From: Chromatiales bacterium
GTDB taxonomy: Bacteria; Pseudomonadota; Gammaproteobacteria; Steroidobacterales; GCA-2729495
NCBI GenBank assembly: GCA_020831895.1
Contig: JAFIFS010000045.1
Coordinates: 1 to 41,528, forward strand
Direction: 5' to 3'
Length of the DNA: 41,528 bases
Position 1 is the first letter of the stretch. Every line of letters starts with the position of its first letter. A model generated the notes under the pieces. The model was given only the letters and a program-made list of their open reading frames with translations. It did no database searches and was not told the origin of the DNA. Of the stretch, positions 24,229 to 33,035 are shown piece after piece. The translations under genes and the position numbers were made by a program.

Positions 24229-24849
24229 ATGGTCCAGCCACTGACGCGCAGCGCGGTCGCGGCACCCGGCAGCGCCCCGGGTCCGCTGCGCGCGCCCCTG
24301 TTCGCCGAACTCATCCGGCGTATCCCGCTGGACCGCCGACAGGTGGTGCTAGACCTCGGGCCCGTGCGCCCGGAGACCGTGTCCCTGTTCAGCGCCTATC
24401 GCTGCCGGATGGAGATCGCCGACCTTGCGCCCCAGCTGGCCCGGCTCAACGCGCCGATCGGCGAGGACGAGCCAGGACTCGAGGCCCGCATCGCCGAGGC
24501 GCTGCCGGCCGAGCGCGGGGAGCCGGTCGACATCGTGCTCGGCTGGGACCTGTTCAACTATCTTGAGCGGCCGGTACTGACGGCGCTGATGGACGTGATC
24601 GCAAGCCGCTGCCGCCCCGGATCCCTGGTGCATTTCCTGCTCGCCTACTCGAGCCCACGGATGGCGGCCGTGCCCGGACGTTTCGCCCCCGGGGCGGAAG
24701 GCCAGCTGCTGCACGAGCCGCAGACACGCGAGGAAAAGGCAGCGCCGCGCTACTCGCCCGAGGACCTGGCGCACTGCCTGCAGGACTTCCAGGTCGTGCG
24801 TGCGATGCTGCTCAAGAACGGCATGCAGGAGTTCCTCTACCGCGCCTGA
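24229..24849 (+). CDS. Hypothetical protein with methyltransferase-like fold
   Basis: The 206-residue soluble protein has VVLDLGPVRPETVSLF where class I SAM-dependent methyltransferases carry motif I, MEIADLAPQ where strand 2 would end, and VDIVLGWDLFNYLE resembling motif IV. The glycine-rich loop is degenerate (DLGPV), so SAM binding is uncertain. It follows bactofilin by 16 nt and may be co-transcribed. No specific function is assigned. Confidence 0.6.
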   Translation: MVQPLTRSAVAAPGSAPGPLRAPLFAELIRRIPLDRRQVVLDLGPVRPETVSLFSAYRCRMEIADLAPQLARLNAPIGEDEPGLEARIAEALPAERGEPVDIVLGWDLFNYLERPVLTALMDVIASRCRPGSLVHFLLAYSSPRMAAVPGRFAPGAEGQLLHEPQTREEKAAPRYSPEDLAHCLQDFQVVRAMLLKNGMQEFLYRA

Positions 24850-24903
24850 AACAGCAGCGGGCCGCGATGCCTGCGGTGATCATCGTTCCGGTAAGCTAGC
24901 GCG

Positions 24904-26901
24904 ATGATCTCTGAACAGGCACTGGTCCAGATCCTGCTGCTGCTCGGCGCCGCGGTCGCGATGGTGCTGGTGTTCCAGCGCCTGCGCATGCCGCCGACGC
25001 TCGGCTACCTGCTGGTCGGCGTGCTGCTCGGGCCGTACACGATCGGCCCGGTGCTCGACAGCCAGCAGATCCGCGTCGTCGCCGAGTTCGGCATCGTCTT
25101 CCTGCTGTTCACGATCGGCCTCAGCTTCTCGCTCCCGCAGCTGCGCGCGATGCGACACACGGTGCTGGGCCTGGGCCTGGGCCAGGTCGTACTGACGACC
25201 GCGGTCATCGCCTTAATGGCCTGGCTCGCCGGGCTGCCGCCCGCGGCCGCCTTTGTCGTCGGCGCCGTGTTCGCGCAGTCGTCGACGACGATCATCAGCA
25301 AGCAGCTGGCGGACCAGGGCGAGGAGCAGAGCCGGCACGGTCGGCTGGGCATCGCGATGTCGGTGTTCCAGGACATCACGGCGGTGCCGTTCATCGTCGT
25401 GATCCCGGTGCTGGGCATGGCCGCGGGCACCCACTTCGGCGCCGAGATCACGCGCGACCTCGGCTGGGCGCTGGCCAAGGGGGCGGCGGCGTTCATGCTG
25501 CTGTTCGTCGTCGCCAGGCCGGTGCTGCGTCCGCTGTTCCATGTCATTGCCCAGCGACGCTCAGCCGAGCTCTTCACGCTGACCGTGCTGCTGGTGTCGC
25601 TCTGCGCGGCCGGGCTGACCTGGAGCCTCGGGTTGTCGATGGCGTTCGGCGCCTTCCTCGCCGGCATGCTGCTCGGCGAGACCGAGTTCCGCCACCAGGT
25701 CGAGGCCACGATACGCCCGTTCCGCGACGTGCTGCTCGGCGTGTTCTTCGTCAGCATCGGCATGCTGTTCGACCCCGGCATCCTGCCCGGGATCTGGCTG
25801 CCGGCGCTCACCGGGGCCATCGCGCTGCTGGCGATCAAGACGGTGCTGGTGGTCGCGATTGGCTGGCTTGCAGGCGTCGAACTGCCGACCGCCATCCGTA
25901 CCGGCCTCCTGCTGGCCGTCGGCGGGGAATTCGGGTTCGCGCTGCTGGCGATCAGCCTCGAGGCCAACGTGCTGGCCTCGGACATCGTCCAGATCGTCTT
26001 CACCTCGGTGCTGCTGTCGATGGCGGCCGCACCCTTCCTGATCCGCTACAACCATGTGATCGCCGGCTGGTTCGGGCGGCCGGCCAGCGGCAGCGGACAG
26101 GCACGCGATGAGCTCGGCAGCCTGGGGCCACTGCAGGACCACGTGATCATCTGCGGCTATGGGCGCATCGGCCAGAGCGTGGGCCACTCGCTGGAGCAGG
26201 AGGGCATCGAATACATCGCGCTGGACCTCGATGCCAGCCGCGTGTTCGAGGCGCGCACCGCCGGTGAGCCGGTCTACTATGCCGATGCCGCAGACCCGGC
26301 CGTGCTCGACGCCGTGGGGCTTGCGACCGCAAGACTCGTGCTGGTCAGCCATGGCGATGTGGCCGCCTCGCTGCGTATCCTGCGGCATGTGCGTTCGATG
26401 CGGGGCGACCTCCCGGTGATGGTGCGCACCCGTGACGAAGGGCCGGCCGAACAACTGCGTGAGGCCGGCGCAACCGAGGTCGTGCCGGAGACGCTCGAGG
26501 CGAGCCTGATGATCGCCTCGCACCTGCTGCTGCTGCTCGACGTGCCCACCCCACGCGTCGTCGCGCGCATGCAGCGCCAGTGGACGAACCGCTACCGGCT
26601 GCTGCGCGGCCTGTTGCTCGGCGACAGTCCGGTCACCTACCGTCAGGACGAGAAGCATGGCGACCGGCTGCTGCCGGTCGAACTGCCGACTGACAGCCCA
26701 TCGGTCGGCGAGCTGCTGGCGGATGCAGTACCCCGGACCGTAGCGGTCACGGCACTGACACGCGCGGGCCAGCGTAACCTGAACCCGGACCCGCAGACGC
26801 GGCTCGAGCCTGGCGACGTCCTGGTCCTGTTTGGCCCGATCGAGGAGCTGGAGCTTGCGCAGCGCAGCCTGACAGCCGGCCGGCGCAAGAGCAGCCGGTG
26901 A
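24904..26901 (+). CDS. CPA2-family monovalent cation:proton antiporter (KefB/KefC type)
   Basis: The 665-residue protein has about 12 transmembrane helices (residues 1-390) of the CPA2 fold, with FVVGAVFAQSSTTIISKQL and GLLLAVGGEFGFALLAI as transport-core motifs. An RCK_N domain follows (HVIICGYGRIGQSV near residue 415), and a C-terminal RCK_C domain (TALTRAGQRNLNPDPQTRLEPGDVLVLF). It likely exports K+ in exchange for H+ under nucleotide or glutathione control; no KefF/KefG partner is adjacent. TAAGCT ends 6 nt before the ATG without Shine-Dalgarno. Confidence 0.92.
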   Translation: MISEQALVQILLLLGAAVAMVLVFQRLRMPPTLGYLLVGVLLGPYTIGPVLDSQQIRVVAEFGIVFLLFTIGLSFSLPQLRAMRHTVLGLGLGQVVLTTAVIALMAWLAGLPPAAAFVVGAVFAQSSTTIISKQLADQGEEQSRHGRLGIAMSVFQDITAVPFIVVIPVLGMAAGTHFGAEITRDLGWALAKGAAAFMLLFVVARPVLRPLFHVIAQRRSAELFTLTVLLVSLCAAGLTWSLGLSMAFGAFLAGMLLGETEFRHQVEATIRPFRDVLLGVFFVSIGMLFDPGILPGIWLPALTGAIALLAIKTVLVVAIGWLAGVELPTAIRTGLLLAVGGEFGFALLAISLEANVLASDIVQIVFTSVLLSMAAAPFLIRYNHVIAGWFGRPASGSGQARDELGSLGPLQDHVIICGYGRIGQSVGHSLEQEGIEYIALDLDASRVFEARTAGEPVYYADAADPAVLDAVGLATARLVLVSHGDVAASLRILRHVRSMRGDLPVMVRTRDEGPAEQLREAGATEVVPETLEASLMIASHLLLLLDVPTPRVVARMQRQWTNRYRLLRGLLLGDSPVTYRQDEKHGDRLLPVELPTDSPSVGELLADAVPRTVAVTALTRAGQRNLNPDPQTRLEPGDVLVLFGPIEELELAQRSLTAGRRKSSR

Positions 26902-26979
26902 CCCGGCATAGGGGCCGCCACTGCCCTTGGGAGGCGCTGACCCGCAACCTGGCGCCCCCATGGATTCGTGAGCGCCCTG

Positions 26980-27008
26980 TTTAAATGAGAATGATTCTCG
27001 TTTATAGT
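26980..27008 (+). promoter_or_regulatory. Fur-controlled promoter of fbpABC
   Basis: A Fur box at 26984-27002 (AATGAGAAT-G-ATTCTCGTT) is a 9-1-9 palindrome with one mismatch, close to the Fur consensus. It lies between a -35-like TTTAAA (26980-26985) and TATAGT (27003-27008), so iron-loaded Fur would block RNA polymerase. The fbpA-like gene starts 47 nt downstream with GGAGGT as ribosome-binding site. Confidence 0.88.
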
Positions 27009-27054
27009 CCTCCCGGCCTGCCTGAACAACCCGGGCCCTGGAGGTCTGACCGCT

Positions 27055-28080
27055 ATGCGCCATGCTGTACTGCCTGCCTTGTTGCTCGCATTGCTTGCCG
27101 GCTGCGCGCCCGCACCTGATGACAATGGCGAACGAATCGTCGTCTACTCCTCGCGCGTCGAACAGCTTATCCAGCCGATCTTCGAGGCCTGGACCCGCGA
27201 GACCGGTGTCGGCATCGACTTCATCACCGCCGATGACCAGCCACTGATCCAGCGGCTGCAGGCCGAGGGGGCGTCGAGCCCCGCCGACCTGTTGCTGACC
27301 GTGGATGCCGGCAACCTCTGGAACGCGGCCGAGCGCGGACTGCTGCGCCCGCTGGAATCGGAGATCCTCGATTCCAGGATTCCGGCCACGCTCCGTGACC
27401 CGGCCGGCCACTGGTTCGGCCTGTCGATACGGACACGAACAATCATCTATGCACCTGATCGGGTGGACCCGGCAACCCTGGACAGCTACGAGGCGCTGGC
27501 TGAGCCCCAGTGGCGCGGCAGGCTCTGTCTCAGGACTTCCAAGAAGGTGTACAACCAGTCGCTGGTCGCCATGTTGATCGAGCAGCACGGCGAGCCACGC
27601 GCGGAGGAAATCGTCCGTGGCTGGGTTGCGAATCTCGCGACTGATGTACTGCCCAACGACAACCAGGTGATCGAGGCCGTGGCTGCCGGGCGCTGCGATG
27701 TGGGCATCGTCAACAGCTATTATTTCGGCCGGCTGGTCGCCCAGCGCCCGGACCTGAATGCGCGCCTGTTCTGGCCCAACCAGCAGGCGGCTGATGGCAC
27801 ACGGGGCAGCGGGGTGCATGTGAACGTTTCCGGCGCCGGCGTAACCCGGCATGCGCCCAGGGCAGCGCTTGCTCAGCAGTTCATCGAGTGGCTGACGAGC
27901 CCGGCGGCCCAGGAGTTGTTCGCCGGACTGAATTACGAATACCCGGTCAATCCGGACGTACCCCTGGACCCGCTGGTCGCAAGCTGGGGCACGTTCAGCC
28001 AGAGCCAGGTCAACGTCGCACGACTTGGTGAACGGCAGGCCGCGGCCGTCATGCTGATGGACCGCGCCGGCTACCGGTGA
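27055..28080 (+). CDS. fbpA: Fe(III) ABC transporter substrate-binding lipoprotein
   Basis: The 341-residue periplasmic iron-binding protein has a signal peptide with lipobox LLAGC. It starts the mature part with RIVVYSSRVEQLIQPIFEAW, as in FbpA/FutA proteins, and contains NSYYFGRL, whose adjacent tyrosines are iron ligands in this family. It also has NVSGAGVTRHAPRAALAQQFIEWL and ends in a family-like helix. It is the first gene of a Fur-controlled operon and is 10 nt before the permease. Confidence 0.93.
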   Translation: MRHAVLPALLLALLAGCAPAPDDNGERIVVYSSRVEQLIQPIFEAWTRETGVGIDFITADDQPLIQRLQAEGASSPADLLLTVDAGNLWNAAERGLLRPLESEILDSRIPATLRDPAGHWFGLSIRTRTIIYAPDRVDPATLDSYEALAEPQWRGRLCLRTSKKVYNQSLVAMLIEQHGEPRAEEIVRGWVANLATDVLPNDNQVIEAVAAGRCDVGIVNSYYFGRLVAQRPDLNARLFWPNQQAADGTRGSGVHVNVSGAGVTRHAPRAALAQQFIEWLTSPAAQELFAGLNYEYPVNPDVPLDPLVASWGTFSQSQVNVARLGERQAAAVMLMDRAGYR

Positions 28081-28090
28081 TGCGCCACGC

Positions 28091-29770
28091 GTGAACGCAA
28101 CCGCGGACGCGCTCACGCCGCAGCAGGCCCGGGCGAGGCGCCGCCAGGCCGGCGGGCGCGGCTGGGCGCTGGTCGGCGTCCTGCTGGCGCTGATCACGCT
28201 GGTGCCGGTATTCGTCGTGATCGGCTCCTTCTTCCAGCTCGACAGCGAGCTCTGGGGGCACCTGCGGACCCACCTGCTGCCACAGGTGGCAGCCAACACG
28301 CTCTGGATGTCGCTGGGCGTCGTGGCCGGGACGCTGCTGCTGGGCACCGGCCTGGGCTGGCTGGTTGCGGTCTGCGAGTTCCCCCTGCGGCGATTCTTCT
28401 CGATCGCGCTGCTGCTCCCGATGGCCGTGCCCGGCTACGTGATGGCGACCGCGATGGTCGGCATCACCGAGTTCGACGGCCCGCTGCACCAGCTGCTGCG
28501 GGTGTTCCTCGGCTCCGATGCCCGGCCCTGGCGGCTCTCGGGCCTGGGAGGTGTCGTGTTTGCCCTCACGCTGGTGCTCTACCCGTATGTGTACCTGCTC
28601 GCGCGCAACGCGTTCCTGAGCCAGGGCGCGCGCAGCCTCGAGGTCGGGCAGAGTCTCGGCGCCTCGCGGCTGCGCAGCTTCTTCACGATCTCCCTGCCTC
28701 TGGCTCGGCCCTGGCTGGCGGCCGGGGCACTGCTGGCCCTGATGGAGGCACTGGCCGACTTCGGCACGGTGGCTGTGTTCAACTACGACACCTTCACGAC
28801 GGCCATTTACCGCGCCTGGTACGGCATGTTCTCGGTGCAGAGTGCGCTGCAGCTCTCGGGCGTGCTGATTCTTGCAGTGATCATCGTCGTGATCGCCGAG
28901 CAGCGCCTGCGGGGCAGCCGGCTCTACACCAGCCTGCAGGCTGGCGGCGCGCACGACCCGCGGCCGATCGTGCTGCGCGGCTCGCTGCGCTGGCTGGCGA
29001 CGCTGTGTGCCGGCAGCGTGTTCATGCTCGCGTTCCTGCTGCCGGCGATACAGCTGATCGCCTGGGCCGCGCCGAATCTCGCCCGCGACTTCGATGCGCG
29101 CTACATTGGTTTCGCCCGGAACAGCCTCGTCCTGGCCGCGATCGCCGCCGGGCTGGTGACTGCGCTTGGCCTGCTGCTGGCCTATGCGACCCGGCTCAGC
29201 CGCCCGGCCGCGCTGGGCCGGATCACCGCGCGCTGGGCCACGCTCGGATACGCGTTCCCGGGCACGGTGCTCGCCGTCGGGGTGTTTGTCCCGGTCGCCG
29301 CGGCGGGCGACGGCATCAACCACCTGCTCGCACTGCTGTTCGGCGAACAGGCAGGCCGCGTGGTATTGACCGGCACGCTGTTCACGCTGCTGCTGGCCTA
29401 CTGCATCCGCTTTCTTGCCGTTGCGCACAGTCCGCTGGCCAGCCAGCTGCAGAGGATCACCCAGAGCCTCGACGAGGCGGCACGCGGCATGGGCGAGACC
29501 GGCCTTGGCCTGTTGCGCCGTGTGCACCTGCCGATCCTGCGCCGCGGACTGCTGACCGCGGGCGTGCTGGTGTTCGTCGACGTGATGAAGGAACTGCCGG
29601 TCACGCTGATGATCCGCCCGTTCGGATGGGATACGCTCGCGACCCGGGTCTTCCAGATGACCGCCGAGGGTGAATGGGAGCGCGCGGCGCTGCCGGCGCT
29701 TGCCATCGTCGCCGTAGGCCTGATCCCCGTGATCCTGCTGCTGAGCCAGACCGAGCGCCGCAATGCTTGA
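28091..29770 (+). CDS. fbpB: Fe(III) ABC transporter permease
   Basis: The 559-residue inner-membrane protein has about 12 helices in two homologous permease halves, as in FbpB/SfuB/HitB. The EAA-type motif that contacts the ATPase appears in both halves (SLEVGQSLGASRLRSFF, and SLDEAARGMGETGLGLL). The start is GTG 28091, 10 nt after the fbpA stop. Its end overlaps fbpC by 8 nt. Confidence 0.94.
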   Translation: MNATADALTPQQARARRRQAGGRGWALVGVLLALITLVPVFVVIGSFFQLDSELWGHLRTHLLPQVAANTLWMSLGVVAGTLLLGTGLGWLVAVCEFPLRRFFSIALLLPMAVPGYVMATAMVGITEFDGPLHQLLRVFLGSDARPWRLSGLGGVVFALTLVLYPYVYLLARNAFLSQGARSLEVGQSLGASRLRSFFTISLPLARPWLAAGALLALMEALADFGTVAVFNYDTFTTAIYRAWYGMFSVQSALQLSGVLILAVIIVVIAEQRLRGSRLYTSLQAGGAHDPRPIVLRGSLRWLATLCAGSVFMLAFLLPAIQLIAWAAPNLARDFDARYIGFARNSLVLAAIAAGLVTALGLLLAYATRLSRPAALGRITARWATLGYAFPGTVLAVGVFVPVAAAGDGINHLLALLFGEQAGRVVLTGTLFTLLLAYCIRFLAVAHSPLASQLQRITQSLDEAARGMGETGLGLLRRVHLPILRRGLLTAGVLVFVDVMKELPVTLMIRPFGWDTLATRVFQMTAEGEWERAALPALAIVAVGLIPVILLLSQTERRNA

Positions 29771-30809
29771 ACTAGACGAGATCAGCCATGCCTACGACAG
29801 CGCCAGCCCGGTGCTCGACAACGTCGGGCTCAGGCTCGGCGATGGCGAGATCGGCTGCCTGCTGGGACCGAGTGGCTGTGGCAAGACCACGCTGTTGCGC
29901 TGCGTGGCGGGTTTCGAGATCCCGCTGCGGGGCACAATCCGGCTGCGCGGGTCGTGGCTGGTTTCACCTGAGCTGTTCATCCCGGCGGAAAAGCGCCGGA
30001 TCGGAATGGTGTTCCAGGACTACGCGCTGCTGCCCCACCTGAGCGTGGCCGGCAACGTGATGTTCGGCCTGCGTGATCTCGCCCGCAGCGAGCGTGAGCG
30101 ACGTGCCGGCGAGATGCTAGAGGTCGTGGGCCTGTCCGGGTTTGCCACAGCCTACCCGCACGAACTCTCCGGTGGCCAGCAGCAGCGCGTTGCGCTCGCC
30201 CGCGCGCTGGCGCCCCGGCCGCGGCTGCTGCTGATGGACGAGCCCTTCGCCCACCTGGACCCGGCGCTGCGCGAACGGCTGTTCGTCGACGTGAAGGCGA
30301 TCCTGCACCAGCAGGGCAGCACCGTGCTGATCGTCAGCCACGACCCGCGGGAGGCCTTCGCGCTGGCTGACCGGCTCGGCGTCATGCGGGCTGGCAGTCT
30401 GCTGCAGTGGGACGAGCCCTACACGGTCTACCACGAGCCAACCAGCCGCTTCGTGGCCGAGTTCGTTGGCCCGGGAGCGTGGCTGCCGGGGCGCGTGGCG
30501 GGCGACGGCAGGATCGAGACAGAGCTTGGAATGGCACGCGGCAGTCCTCAGCATCCGCTTGCGCAGGGCAGACCGGTCGAGCTGCTGCTGCGGCCAGAGG
30601 ACGTGGTCAGCGACGAGTCGAGCCCCCTGCGTGCCCGGCTCGTTGAACGCGTATTCAGGGGCGGCGACTTTCTCTGTACGCTCGCCCTGGACAGCGGCCG
30701 GCAGGTGTATGCAACGCTGTCCAGCCAGGATGATCACGATGCCGGCGACCGCATAGGCATCCGGCTTGGCCCCCGCCACCTGGTTGCCTTCGAGACAAGC
30801 GAACCCTGA
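29763..30809 (+). CDS. fbpC: Fe(III) ABC transporter ATP-binding protein
   Basis: The 348-residue ABC ATPase has Walker A GPSGCGKTT, signature LSGGQQQRVALARAL, Walker B LLLMDEPFAHLDP, and the switch His in VSHDPREA. A C-terminal regulatory TOBE/OB-like domain follows (residues about 240-348). FbpC energises Fe(III) import with FbpAB. The operon ends at a hairpin 120 bp downstream. Confidence 0.95.
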   Translation: MLELDEISHAYDSASPVLDNVGLRLGDGEIGCLLGPSGCGKTTLLRCVAGFEIPLRGTIRLRGSWLVSPELFIPAEKRRIGMVFQDYALLPHLSVAGNVMFGLRDLARSERERRAGEMLEVVGLSGFATAYPHELSGGQQQRVALARALAPRPRLLLMDEPFAHLDPALRERLFVDVKAILHQQGSTVLIVSHDPREAFALADRLGVMRAGSLLQWDEPYTVYHEPTSRFVAEFVGPGAWLPGRVAGDGRIETELGMARGSPQHPLAQGRPVELLLRPEDVVSDESSPLRARLVERVFRGGDFLCTLALDSGRQVYATLSSQDDHDAGDRIGIRLGPRHLVAFETSEP

Positions 30810-30932
30810 GCGCCGGTCACCGCGCGGAGGGGAGAATCCAGCCGGTGCCGGGGCGATCAGATCGCAGAGGCGGAAAGTTGTAATCAGGATCTCAGCGGCC
30901 GGGACTCAGCGGGACCAGGGCTACGCCAAGGG

Positions 30933-30966
30933 AAAGGGGCGGTGTCGTTTCCGACACCACCCCTTT
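30933..30966. terminator. Bidirectional stem-loop terminator
   Basis: A 15-bp stem with one mismatch (AAAGGGGCGGTGTCG and its near complement) encloses a TTTC loop. On the plus strand it ends in CCCCTTTT, and on the minus strand in CCCCTTT. It lies between convergent fbpC and the PEP-CTERM gene. The rest of 30810-31014 holds nothing recognisable. Confidence 0.8.
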
Positions 30967-31014
30967 TGTCTGCACCCGGGCCGCGGCCCGGGCGTCTGCC
31001 GGTTCTGGCCTGGC

Positions 31015-31704
31015 TCAGTCGGTCAGGCGCCTACGTCCGGCTACCAGCAGGGCCAGCAAGCCGGCGCCGATCAGCGCGAGCGGGCCCGGCTCCGGAACCC
31101 GTACCGGCGTACCAGGCACGAACTCGAAGGCTTCCCTGGAGGCGCTCACCGTAATCACGTCAAACTCGGGCAGCTCCGTGATGGAGACCGCCAGGTTACT
31201 CGTGCCGGGCGTCACACCCAGGCCCACGGCCACGTCAGCACCTGTGATCGTCGTCACGGCCCCGCCGCCCGAGAAGGTGAAGGTCAGCTGGTTGTAGTCT
31301 ACGGGGTTCGTGTCGACAGAGCCCCAGAGCAGGTTGAAAGCCGTCTGGCTGACGGCATAGGTCAGAACCACGGTGCCACCAGCCCGGGCGTTGAGGTAGT
31401 TCTGGTCGCTGGCCGTCCCATCCGCATTCCGCAACGGGGAACGGGCCTGCCCGCTCACGTCGCCGGAGTAGATGCCGGAATTGCCGGTGAAGCTGTAGCC
31501 GACGCCTGTGCTCAGGGTGCCTGCAGCCTGGCTCACCAGGCCCGCAGACGCGCTGGTCCCGAAGTCTTCCAGGGCGAACGGCACGTTGGCAGCTGTCGGG
31601 TTGGGCACGATCTGCGCCGAGATCATCACGGCATGGGCGGCCCCGGAGGCGAGCAAGGCCGCCGCGGCGAGTGAACTGCTGAACATCCTGATGGTCGTGG
31701 ACAT
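31015..31704 (-). CDS. PEP-CTERM sorting-signal protein
   Basis: The 229-residue protein has an N-terminal signal peptide (SSLAAAALLASGAAHA) and a C-terminal PEP-CTERM: VPEPGPLALIGAGLLALLVA followed by GRRRLTD. This is the sorting signal cleaved by exosortase in exopolysaccharide-producing Gram-negatives. The mature domain (residues 26-200) is Gly/Ser/Thr/Asn-rich with LLWGSVDTNPVDYNQLTFTF, typical of exosortase-dependent surface proteins. No exosortase or polysaccharide genes are in the window. A canonical sigma-54 promoter lies about 75 nt upstream. Confidence 0.9.
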   Translation of the reverse strand: MSTTIRMFSSSLAAAALLASGAAHAVMISAQIVPNPTAANVPFALEDFGTSASAGLVSQAAGTLSTGVGYSFTGNSGIYSGDVSGQARSPLRNADGTASDQNYLNARAGGTVVLTYAVSQTAFNLLWGSVDTNPVDYNQLTFTFSGGGAVTTITGADVAVGLGVTPGTSNLAVSITELPEFDVITVSASREAFEFVPGTPVRVPEPGPLALIGAGLLALLVAGRRRLTD

Positions 31705-31777
31705 GGTCCGTCTCCGTTGGTTTGCTGCCGGCGACCCGCCTGAGCGGCAGCCGGATTCTGCTTATGCCGGTGAATCA

Positions 31778-31793
31778 TGCAAATCCTGTGCCA
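31778..31793 (-). promoter_or_regulatory. Sigma-54 promoter of the PEP-CTERM gene
   Basis: On the minus strand TGGCAC-AGGAT-TTGCA matches the sigma-54 -24/-12 consensus (GG and GC 10 bp apart). The start site would be near 31766, giving a leader of about 60 nt. The -24 box is part of the inverted repeat CCTGTGC-GCATG-GCACAGG. A second palindrome GGCAC-T-GTGCC (31827-31837) and an AT-rich patch lie further upstream, where an activator could bind. The interval 31705-32008 otherwise holds only a TACAAT -10-like box (31938-31943) for rdgC. Confidence 0.82.
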
Positions 31794-32008
31794 TGCGCAC
31801 AGGTCATTGTTTTTTATTGCATCCAGGCACAGTGCCGGCATTCGATCCTGCCGTGTTGTAAAGGGCTTCGACAGTCAACAGCCCGGGCAGGTCTTCGCGT
31901 TCACAGCAGCCGGGTCGTGACCTGCCCCGCCCGGCGGTACAATCCGCGGCCGCTTCCACGCATGTCCCGGGCGCGCGCCCGGCACCGGACCCCAAGGACC
32001 TGCCCCTG

Positions 32009-32926
32009 ATGCTGTTCCGCAACCTCGTGCTCTTCCAGCTCCCGGATGGCTGGAGAATCGAACCCGCCGAACTTGAAACCCTGCTCGGCCAGAAACCACT
32101 GAAGCCCGTCGGCGGTTTCGACCTGCAGTCGCGCGGCTGGCTCCCGGTGGGCCCGCAAAAACGCCCGCTGCTGAGCCATGGCCACCATCACCTTCTGGCA
32201 ATGGGCATCAACCAGAAGCTGCTCCCGGCCAGCGTGGTCAACCAGGAGGCCGAGTCCCGCGCCGAGGCCATTGCCGCCGGGCAGGGCTACCCGGTGGGCC
32301 GGCGCCAGATGCGCGAGCTTAAGCTGAAGGTTGCCGACGAGCTGCGCCCTCAGGCACTGGTGCGCCGGCAGGTGCTGCACGGCTGGCTCAACCTGGCGGA
32401 CGGCTGGCTAGCCATCGACAGCTCGAGTGTCCCGCGTGCCGAGGAGTTCACCGAGACGCTGCGCGATGCGCTCGGCAGCCTGCCGGCGGTGCGGATGGGC
32501 ACCCGCAAGGCGCCTTCGACCTGCATGACGAACTGGCTCACCGCCGACAGCGTGCCGGGACGCTTCACCATCGACCAGGACCTCGAGCTGCGCAGCGTGG
32601 ACGGCACCTCGACCGTACGCTACGCACGCCATGCGCTCGATGGCCGCGACATCAAGGCGCACCTCTCGGGTGGCAAGGTTCCGGCGCAGCTGGGACTCAC
32701 CTGGCAGGACCGGATCTCGTTCATCCTGCAGCACGACCTGCAGATCCGGCGCATCCGCTTCCTCGACATCTACGAGGATGAGAATGCTGCGGCCGACACA
32801 CCTGAGGAGCAGTATCTCGTCGATTTCGCGCTGATGACCGGAGAACTGGCAAAAGTCACGGCGGATCTCGTGAAGATACTCGGCGGCGTGGCGCCAGCCG
32901 GCCAGCATCAAGCCGGCCAAAATTGA
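32009..32926 (+). CDS. rdgC: RdgC, recombination-associated protein
   Basis: RdgC forms a DNA-encircling ring that limits RecA activity. The 305-residue protein has the family N-terminus LFRNLVLFQLPDGWRIE, then GWLPVGPQKRPLLSHGHH, AIAAGQGYPVGRRQMRELKL, ADGWLAIDSSSVPRAEEF, and SLPAVRMGT. Length is normal. A TACAAT -10-like box is at 31938-31943. The gene is restricted to beta- and gammaproteobacteria, supporting the assignment of the organism. Confidence 0.96.
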   Translation: MLFRNLVLFQLPDGWRIEPAELETLLGQKPLKPVGGFDLQSRGWLPVGPQKRPLLSHGHHHLLAMGINQKLLPASVVNQEAESRAEAIAAGQGYPVGRRQMRELKLKVADELRPQALVRRQVLHGWLNLADGWLAIDSSSVPRAEEFTETLRDALGSLPAVRMGTRKAPSTCMTNWLTADSVPGRFTIDQDLELRSVDGTSTVRYARHALDGRDIKAHLSGGKVPAQLGLTWQDRISFILQHDLQIRRIRFLDIYEDENAAADTPEEQYLVDFALMTGELAKVTADLVKILGGVAPAGQHQAGQN

Positions 32927-32951
32927 CGCCGCACACCCCACGCTACAGTAT
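32923..32951 (+). promoter_or_regulatory. Candidate promoter of the M48 gene
   Basis: TTGACG (32923-32928), overlapping the rdgC stop, and CAGTAT (32946-32951) are 17 bp apart; TACAGT at 15 bp spacing is an alternative -10. It lies 85 bp before the M48 start. Confidence 0.4.
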
Positions 32952-33035
32952 GGGCCTCCCGGAGATCGTCCCCTGGCGGCTCGCCGGGCGTACCGTGGCA
33001 GTCAGGGCCAGAAGGCACGAGCAGAGGGCCTTGCC

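Noticed and set aside
25561-28347. A 928-residue open frame on the minus strand
   Set aside because: It runs antisense across the antiporter and fbpA/fbpB, which have clear family motifs. High GC gives long chance frames.
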